Positions 6,968 to 11,845 of a DNA stretch of 11,845 nucleotides are shown here, piece after piece. A program made the position numbers and the translations under genes. Source of the stretch: an uncultured Methanobrevibacter sp. (GTDB lineage Archaea; Methanobacteriota; Methanobacteria; Methanobacteriales; Methanobacteriaceae); the NCBI GenBank assembly GCA_902782595.1, contig CACZNW010000017.1, positions 1 to 11,845 of the forward strand. Direction: 5' to 3'. The notes beneath the pieces were generated by a model. It was given only the letters and a program-made list of their open reading frames with translations, had not been told where the DNA came from and ran no database searches. Numbering within the stretch: position 1 is the first letter of the stretch; every line of letters begins with the position of its first letter.

Positions 6968-7981
6968 TCATATTTTTAAAGGCAAATCACCGATTACATT
7001 GGCTTTTGAAGTAATTTCAACAGTATCTTCCAGGCGAACTCCAAATTCACCTTCAAGATATATTCCAGGTTCCACAGTTATAACCATGCCCTTTTCAATG
7101 ACAGTTTCATCCTTTGGAGAAAATCCCGGAGTCTCATGAATGTCAAGACCAAGACTGTGACCGGTTGAGTGGATGAATTTATCGCCATAGCCATAACCCG
7201 AAATGATATCCCTTGCCACCCTGTCAACTTCACAGCATTTCATTCCTGGCCTGATAGCCTTTATCGCCTTGTCGTGTGCTTCAGCAACGATGTCGCTGAT
7301 TTCATGCTGGCGTTCCGTGTAAACCATAGTGCGAGTATTGTCAGAGCAGTATCCATTATAGAGTGCCCCCCAGTCAATCAATACAGGATGAGACAATTTT
7401 TTATCCGTCGGCACCGCATGGGGAAGGCTTGAACTGGCACCCCCGGTAACAATAGTATCAAATGATTCACCGGATGCTCCGTTTTCAATCATCAAGCGAA
7501 GCAAGTCAAATGCAACTTCCTTTTCAGAACCTGTATTGTTTGCAATATCCAAATCAAGAAATGATTTTTGAGCAATTTCTGTAGCTTTTGTTATTTTTTT
7601 AATCTCATCTGCAGTTTTAATCATTCTCTGTTTGTCAACATATGTTTTTGAATCGATTTTGAAATCATCCCTGAATTTGGCATATGTACTATAAGGGAGT
7701 GTAGGTTCAATTGCAAGATTTCTAATACCTTCTTTTTTCATCTCCCCAATCATAACTTCAAAAGATTCATATTGCCTGACTTCAATGGATGAATCATTAT
7801 TTGCCAATTCCATATCCATTCCTGAAGCGTAAATAACCGGTTCATCCTTTATTATGCAAAAGGCAAAACTGGTAGGTTTGTAACCGGAGAGATATTTAAT
7901 GTTTGTAAATTGTGTTAAAAGATAAGCCTCCAGGTTATCTTTTTTTAAATCGCTTATGATATTGTCAATATGCACGTTCAT
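6968..7981 (-). CDS. M24-family metallopeptidase, Xaa-Pro dipeptidase/aminopeptidase-like
   Basis: A two-domain cytosolic peptidase of 337 residues from the chosen start. The N-terminal creatinase-type domain (about 1-125) is followed by the pita-bread catalytic fold. All five expected metal ligands are present: Asp203 in IDWGALYNGY, Asp214 in YCSDNTRT, His275 in STGHSLGLDIHE, Glu304 in VEPGIYL and Glu318 in RLEDTVEI. The family removes or cleaves residues next to proline. The PepQ/PepP-like label is family-level, and the exact specificity is not readable. The reading frame extends 17 codons upstream to 8032, but that stretch covers the promoter. ATG at 7981 begins MNVHIDNIISDL, a normal family start, and lies about 28 bases from the centre of the TATA element, so the message would be nearly leaderless. 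Confidence 0.9.
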   Translation of the reverse strand: MNVHIDNIISDLKKDNLEAYLLTQFTNIKYLSGYKPTSFAFCIIKDEPVIYASGMDMELANNDSSIEVRQYESFEVMIGEMKKEGIRNLAIEPTLPYSTYAKFRDDFKIDSKTYVDKQRMIKTADEIKKITKATEIAQKSFLDLDIANNTGSEKEVAFDLLRLMIENGASGESFDTIVTGGASSSLPHAVPTDKKLSHPVLIDWGALYNGYCSDNTRTMVYTERQHEISDIVAEAHDKAIKAIRPGMKCCEVDRVARDIISGYGYGDKFIHSTGHSLGLDIHETPGFSPKDETVIEKGMVITVEPGIYLEGEFGVRLEDTVEITSKANVIGDLPLKI

Positions 7982-8002
7982 ATTTAAATATTTTGAAAAA
8001 AC

Positions 8003-8016
8003 TTTTATATATAAAA
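8003..8016. promoter_or_regulatory. Palindromic TATA element shared by divergent genes
   Basis: TTTTATATATAAAA is a perfect 14-bp palindrome that reads as a TATA box on both strands. Its centre (8009.5) is about 25 bases before the M50 ATG at 8034 and about 28 bases before the M24 peptidase ATG at 7981, the spacing expected between an archaeal TATA box and the transcription start. The flank on the plus side (GAAAAAAC, 7995-8002) is purine-rich like a BRE; the other side reads ATCTAA. Neither gene has a Shine-Dalgarno site, which fits leaderless transcripts in both directions. Confidence 0.65.
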
Positions 8017-8033
8017 TTAGATATTTTAACATT

Positions 8034-8675
8034 ATGATTAAGTTTACAAGTAGTGAAGTAAGAGATTTGATAATTGCATTTTTCGTTATTTCCCTCAGTT
8101 TTGCAATTGCAAATGTCGGAAGAGACCCGAACGCAATATTAAACCTCCTTCCATTCGTTATGGTTGGTGTTGGAACCGGTTTTATCCTGCACGAGCTTGG
8201 ACATAAATTCGTGTCAATAAAATACGGTTACTGGGCTGAATTTAAATTATGGCCACAGGGATTAATATTTGCACTTATCACATCATTTTTCGGTTTTGTA
8301 TTTGCGGCACCCGGTGCGGTTTATACCTATGCAAACTATATTACTGATGAAATCAACGGTAAAATCTCCGTTGCCGGACCCGTTGTCAATATTGTTCTTG
8401 CATTAATATTTTTAGCAGCTGCAACCGGAATATACCCAACCGCCTTGGCTTCAGAAACCAATATTACAATATTTATCATATGTTCCGCTGGTTACTCAAT
8501 CAACAGCTTTTTAGCTCTATTTAACCTGTTGCCGATTGGAAATCTTGACGGTGCCAAGGTACTGAACTGGAATTTTGGAATATGGATTGTTACAATTGCG
8601 GTAGCCGGAATATTAACTGCATCATACATGACAGTCGGTGTTGAAAATATAATCAGATTAATTTTAGGAATGTAA
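8034..8675 (+). CDS. M50 (site-2 protease) family membrane metalloprotease
   Basis: A 213-residue multi-pass membrane protein with the M50 hallmarks: the zinc motif HELGH at 53-57 inside a hydrophobic helix, and LLPIGNLDGAKV with N170-L171-D172-G173, where Asp172 supplies the third metal ligand. About six hydrophobic helices are visible, and no PDZ or CBS domain is attached, so it is the minimal form of the family. Such enzymes cleave substrates within the membrane; the substrate here is unknown. The open frame begins at 7956, but the first 26 codons overlap the divergent gene and the promoter. ATG at 8034 (MIKFTSSEVRDL) fits the TATA spacing and family start. The stop is one base from the ycaO ATG, so it heads the ycaO-tfuA operon. 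Confidence 0.88.
   Translation: MIKFTSSEVRDLIIAFFVISLSFAIANVGRDPNAILNLLPFVMVGVGTGFILHELGHKFVSIKYGYWAEFKLWPQGLIFALITSFFGFVFAAPGAVYTYANYITDEINGKISVAGPVVNIVLALIFLAAATGIYPTALASETNITIFIICSAGYSINSFLALFNLLPIGNLDGAKVLNWNFGIWIVTIAVAGILTASYMTVGVENIIRLILGM
8666..8669 (+). promoter_or_regulatory. Ribosome-binding site of ycaO
   Basis: AGGA lies seven bases before the ycaO ATG at 8677 and inside the end of the M50 gene. It supports the ATG at 8677 and internal initiation on an M50-ycaO-tfuA message. Confidence 0.5.
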
Positions 8676-8676
8676 C

Positions 8677-9879
8677 ATGGAAGATGAATTAACATACTTT
8701 GAAGGAACACACAGAGTGATTGCTCCTCAAAAAACCATTGAAATAAACAAGGACAAGTTAAAGACAGCGGGAATCACACGTATTGCAGATATTACCGACC
8801 TTGACAGAGTTGGTCTTCCAATCTACACCGCCATCCGTCCGACTGCCGAAGAAGGTGCAGTCAGCGTTTATGGCGGAAAGGGAATCACAAAAGACCATGC
8901 CAAAGCTTCGGCAATGATGGAAGGTTTTGAGCGCTATTCAGCCGAAAGACAGGAGAAGGATGAAGCAGTAATTGCAGATTTGAGAGAAATCGGAGATTTT
9001 GGAAACTATATTAACCCGGAATCCTTAAACCTGCCAAAAGACTTTAAAAAGGAAAAACTCGAATCCATGAAACTGGAATGGAGTCCCGTAAAAGATCTGA
9101 TTTCCGATGAAAGTTATTATATTCCAACAAATGCCATTTATCATCCTTATACTCACGGAAATAATTGTGAAAGCCTGTTTAAATCCAATACCAACGGTCT
9201 TGCTTCAGGAAATATTCTTGAGGAGGCCATACTGCACGGAATATTTGAGGTGATTGAACGGGATGCATGGAGCATCTTTGAGCTGACCCATAAAAACTAT
9301 GCCCAAATCGATTCGGACAGTATCAAAAGCAGTACTGTAATCAATACAATTGACAAGTTTGAGTCGGAAGGCATCAGAATTAAACTGATGGATTTTACAG
9401 CTGACATCAGTGTTCCCACCATTGCAGCATCAGCTGATGATACCGTAACTAAAGATGCCGGACTTTTAACATTAGGTATGGGAACTCATCTTGACCCAGA
9501 AGTTGCAATACTTAGAGCTTTGACTGAAGTGGCACAAAGCAGGGCAACACAAATCAATGGTGCCCGTGAAGATACCGTCAGGGCAGATTTTGCCCGTGAA
9601 GCAGGTTATGAACGGATGAAAAGAATCAACAAATATTACTTTAGAGATGAAAAGGAAAAAATAGACATTTCAGACATTGAGAATAAGTCAACAACATCGA
9701 TTGCGAAGGACTTGGAAATTGTTAAAGATGAATTAATCTCCAATGACCTTGATAAAATTTTATACTATGATTTAACCCGTCCGGAGCTTGATGTTAATGT
9801 TGTCCGCATCATTATTCCTGAAATGGAACTTTATGCCCTTGACCCTTCAAGAGCAGGTTACAGATTTTTAAAAGTATGA
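8677..9879 (+). CDS. ycaO: YcaO-domain protein, probable McrA-glycine thioamidation enzyme
   Basis: A 400-residue YcaO-fold protein that uses ATP to activate a peptide backbone amide. Visible signatures are SAMMEGFERYSAERQEK (78-94), with Glu82 and Glu85 in the ATP/Mg site, and EVIERDAW (191-198), with Glu191, Glu194 and Arg195. The ALDPSRAGYRFLKV end lacks the proline-rich tail of azoline-forming YcaO enzymes. In methanogens the YcaO paired with TfuA is required for the thioglycine of methyl-coenzyme M reductase alpha subunit (shown genetically in Methanosarcina). The adjacency to tfuA here makes this the best assignment. No RiPP precursor gene or E1/dehydrogenase partner is nearby. The stop overlaps the tfuA start by 4 bp. 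Confidence 0.93.
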   Translation: MEDELTYFEGTHRVIAPQKTIEINKDKLKTAGITRIADITDLDRVGLPIYTAIRPTAEEGAVSVYGGKGITKDHAKASAMMEGFERYSAERQEKDEAVIADLREIGDFGNYINPESLNLPKDFKKEKLESMKLEWSPVKDLISDESYYIPTNAIYHPYTHGNNCESLFKSNTNGLASGNILEEAILHGIFEVIERDAWSIFELTHKNYAQIDSDSIKSSTVINTIDKFESEGIRIKLMDFTADISVPTIAASADDTVTKDAGLLTLGMGTHLDPEVAILRALTEVAQSRATQINGAREDTVRADFAREAGYERMKRINKYYFRDEKEKIDISDIENKSTTSIAKDLEIVKDELISNDLDKILYYDLTRPELDVNVVRIIIPEMELYALDPSRAGYRFLKV

Positions 9880-10535
9880 TTGATATGGTTAAAATTATTG
9901 TATATACCGGACTGTCCATTTCATTTGACGAAGCAAAAAATATTTTGGATTCAGATGAAAACCGAGAAGTAATCTATAAAAGACCTATTCAAAGAGGCGA
10001 TATGGGCTCTGCGATTAAACAACAACCGGATATTATTGCAATCATTGACGGAGTGTTTCATCAAAACTCCGCAGTAGGACATAAGGAAATTCTTAATGCA
10101 ATCAGACAGGGCATCAGGGTTTACGGCGCTTCAAGTATGGGTGCTTTAAGGGCATCTGAACTTGACAGTCTTGGAATGACCGGTGTGGGTTATGTATACA
10201 CACAATATGCCACCGGTGAAGTTGACAGTGACGACTATGTTGCGGTAATGCTTGACAGTGAAAGTCTTGAGCCATTGTCCGAACCCCTGATTAACATGAA
10301 ATATGTTTTTTCAAATGCCGTTGATGAAAATATAATTACCGAATCCGAAAGCTGTGAACTACTCACAATTGCCAGAAAAACATACTATCCTCAAAGAAAC
10401 TATGCCAATACATTAAACGAATCCCATTTGGATGATAATAAAAAAACAGAACTGATTGACTTTATCCGAACATCATCCGATATCAAAAAGGAAGATGCAA
10501 AGGAGTTATTAACTTTAATTAAAAATCATATATAG
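9876..10535 (+). CDS. tfuA: TfuA-like protein, partner of YcaO in thioamidation
   Basis: A 219-residue protein with the TfuA core: IDGVFHQNSAVGHKEIL (about 58-74), then the strongly conserved GASSMGALRASEL (84-96) and a GYVYTQYATGEVDSDDYVAV segment. TfuA partners of YcaO are thought to help supply or deliver sulfur for backbone thioamide formation, and in methanogens the pair acts on methyl-coenzyme M reductase. The start ATG at 9876 overlaps the ycaO stop (ATGA), implying translational coupling; a second in-frame ATG at 9885 (MVKIIVYTG) is the alternative and closer to the first conserved strand. No transmembrane segment is seen. It is the last gene of the operon, with a 132-bp convergent spacer after it that shows no strong hairpin or T-run. 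Confidence 0.92.
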   Translation: MIDMVKIIVYTGLSISFDEAKNILDSDENREVIYKRPIQRGDMGSAIKQQPDIIAIIDGVFHQNSAVGHKEILNAIRQGIRVYGASSMGALRASELDSLGMTGVGYVYTQYATGEVDSDDYVAVMLDSESLEPLSEPLINMKYVFSNAVDENIITESESCELLTIARKTYYPQRNYANTLNESHLDDNKKTELIDFIRTSSDIKKEDAKELLTLIKNHI

Positions 10536-10667
10536 CAGAATTATTTAAATTGAAAACCATAACATGTCAAAGTAAAATAAAGTAACACTTAATAAAAATA
10601 ACAGTACCATCACAAACATTGCCTTAAATTAACAGGAAGATGAAAATAATAGAATAGAAAATGAAAG

Positions 10668-11126
10668 TTATTTTTTCCTCATTTCCATATACTTTTCAAA
10701 AACAATGTCCGGAGTCTGTATGCTTTGATCAAAACTAGTTGAAAACTCTTTGGGCTCAAAATCGCTTTCCACTTTTCTAATTCCTTTAAGAGGAATTAAA
10801 CTCCCATCAATCTTAAATCCAATTCCATCTGCAGCAACACATTTCAAATCAATTTCAATCTCTGAAGCCTTCTCCAGAACCTCATTTGCCTTAACATCAT
10901 ATTTTAAATGAAGAACCCTATGAGGCATGATTTCATTGACTGTCCTTTTGATAACTGAATCGAGAAGTTCAAGGAATTTCAAAGCGGGAGGCATATTATT
11001 AGCCCACCAGTAAGTAAGAACTGAATTCAGGACAATCTCATGTTCGGAAAAATCATCATACAACCTTGCACGAACACGGATTACACTTTCTTCTACCTTA
11101 ACTACCAATACTGGACTAACAGCCAT
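10668..11126 (-). CDS. Conserved-looking soluble protein of about 152 residues, unrecognised
   Basis: I do not recognise this family. The protein looks soluble and mixed alpha/beta: an N-terminal strand region (SPVLVVKVEESVIRVRARL), a tryptophan-bearing helix (VLTYWWANNMPPALKFLELL) and alternating charged segments in IEIDLKCVAADGIGFKIDG. The end is polar and probably flexible (SFDQSIQTPDIVFEKYMEMRKK). There is no signal peptide or membrane segment and no catalytic motif I can name. The open frame can start at TTG 11144, which would overlap the CBS gene's stop, but ATG at 11126 (MAVSPVL) is preceded by TGGGAT at a normal distance and is preferred. It lies ten bases after the CBS-protein gene on the same strand, so they are probably one transcript. 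The downstream minus strand is pyrimidine-rich (10635-10667), a possible weak terminator. Confidence 0.7.
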   Translation of the reverse strand: MAVSPVLVVKVEESVIRVRARLYDDFSEHEIVLNSVLTYWWANNMPPALKFLELLDSVIKRTVNEIMPHRVLHLKYDVKANEVLEKASEIEIDLKCVAADGIGFKIDGSLIPLKGIRKVESDFEPKEFSTSFDQSIQTPDIVFEKYMEMRKK

Positions 11127-11136
11127 CTTATCCCAA

Positions 11137-11845
11137 TTAATCAACTAATGCTTTAATTAAATCGCTTGCTCTAACAAGACCTACTAAATCACCTTCAACA
11201 CCGATGACCGGAATCTGTTCGATGTTTAAGGCTTTCATTTTTTTAGCACAGTCTGAAACTTTAGTTTTGGAATTAGCAACTTCCACATTGCCAACAGCAA
11301 CATCACCAACAACCTTGTCAGTGAATTTTAAGCTGTTTTTCTCAATGTATAATACTGAAGTGCTGTCCCATGACCATTTATCTCCTTCAGTTCCGACAGT
11401 GGAACTGTGTTCACTTCTCTCGGAGATAATTTCAATTTCTGAAATAAAATCAGTTTCTGTTAAGATACCTGACAATTTTGCATCATCATCCAAAGCCAGA
11501 ACGGATTTTAATCCAAATTGATTCATGGTTTCAAAAGCAACATTTAAAGGAGCTTTTTCCCAGGTTGTCGGGACTGTAGTAATCATATAATTTTCAACAG
11601 CATCATTAATTTCAATTTTGGTTAATGCCTTTGACACCAAATCAAAAGAGGTAATTATACCCACCAATTCACCATCTTCATTTACTACAGGAACTCTTCT
11701 AACATTATTTTCCATCATTACACGGGCAGCATCAATTACATCATCGCCGGGATTGACGGTGATTAAATCTCTGCTCATCAACATTGCAATTTGTTCTTCA
11801 TCAGGATTATTAATTAAATCAGAACGAGTTACTAGTCCTACTAAA
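11137..11845 (-). CDS. Multi-CBS-domain protein, 5' end outside the window
   Basis: The reading frame continues without a stop to the window edge (LVGLVTRSDLINNPDEEQIA precedes the internal Met at 11784), so that Met is not the true start and the N-terminus is missing. Visible are the end of one CBS motif and three further ones. The second runs from MSRDLITVNPGDDV to GELVGIITSFDLV, the third from VENYMITTVP to LSGILTETDFISE, and the fourth from DVAVGNVEVANSKTKV to GDLVGLVRASDLI. Each has the CBS pattern of a hydrophobic VPVV-like strand followed by (L)VGIIT-x-x-DL. CBS pairs bind adenine nucleotides (AMP, ATP, SAM) and regulate attached or partner proteins. With four motifs this would be two Bateman modules. 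No catalytic domain is visible. Its partner may be the unrecognised protein encoded ten bases downstream. Confidence 0.88.
   Translation of the reverse strand, partial: LVGLVTRSDLINNPDEEQIAMLMSRDLITVNPGDDVIDAARVMMENNVRRVPVVNEDGELVGIITSFDLVSKALTKIEINDAVENYMITTVPTTWEKAPLNVAFETMNQFGLKSVLALDDDAKLSGILTETDFISEIEIISERSEHSSTVGTEGDKWSWDSTSVLYIEKNSLKFTDKVVGDVAVGNVEVANSKTKVSDCAKKMKALNIEQIPVIGVEGDLVGLVRASDLIKALVD

Noticed and set aside
7982..8032. 17-codon extension of the M24 peptidase
   Set aside because: It covers the same promoter palindrome and gives an AT-rich, low-complexity N-terminus not typical of the family.
7956..8033. N-terminal extension of the M50 frame (26 codons) overlapping the divergent peptidase start
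   Set aside because: It covers the TATA element and the other gene's first codons; ATG at 8034 fits promoter spacing and the usual family start.
1..11845. CRISPR array, insertion sequence, tRNA or rRNA gene
   Set aside because: No regularly spaced repeats, transposase-like frame, terminal inverted repeats or tRNA T-loop signature were found by reading both strands.

Overview
The window most resembles a Methanobacteriales archaeon, probably a Methanobrevibacter or close relative. The DNA is AT-rich, genes are preceded by archaeal TATA boxes (TTTATATA type) and either GGAG/GGTGA Shine-Dalgarno sites or almost no leader, and the content is methanogen-like: a YcaO/TfuA pair, a DUF4013 membrane protein and a four-CBS-type protein. 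The genus is an inference from style and gene content; no rRNA or tRNA is present.

Layout. Positions 1-659 hold the 5' part of a DUF4013-type membrane protein (minus strand, cut by the window edge). A divergent membrane acyltransferase of the AT3 family follows (823-1866). It converges with one base of spacing on an HSL-type alpha/beta hydrolase (1868-2719, minus). Divergent from the hydrolase is a tightly packed plus-strand operon: STAS anti-sigma-factor-antagonist-like protein (2803-3102), RsbW-like histidine-kinase-type ATPase (3099-3473), membrane-anchored SpoIIE/RsbU-type PP2C phosphatase (3477-5357) and an Sfp-type 4'-phosphopantetheinyl transferase (5354-5968). The neighbours overlap by 4 bp or lie 3 bp apart. 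A six-helix membrane protein with a pore-loop-like motif (6009-6794) follows, apparently from its own promoter.

The second half begins with an M24 Xaa-Pro-dipeptidase-like enzyme (6968-7981, minus). It is divergent from an M50 site-2-protease-like gene (8034-8675), ycaO (8677-9879) and tfuA (9876-10535). The two divergent units appear to share one perfectly palindromic TATA element at 8003-8016. At the right edge, on the minus strand, lie a multi-CBS protein (11137 to beyond 11845) and an unrecognised soluble protein of about 152 residues (10668-11126), probably co-transcribed.

How the genes work together. The STAS, ATPase and SpoIIE genes form a complete bacterial-style partner-switching module in an organism whose transcription does not use sigma factors. 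Its output must therefore be something else, and the phosphopantetheinyl transferase locked into the same operon is the best clue: the module may control carrier-protein-dependent (for example non-ribosomal peptide) biosynthesis. YcaO and TfuA are the known pair for thioamidation of the methyl-coenzyme M reductase alpha subunit in methanogens; the M50 protease translationally linked to them is unexplained. No mobile element, CRISPR array or RNA gene was seen. No stretch over 300 bases lacks a gene.
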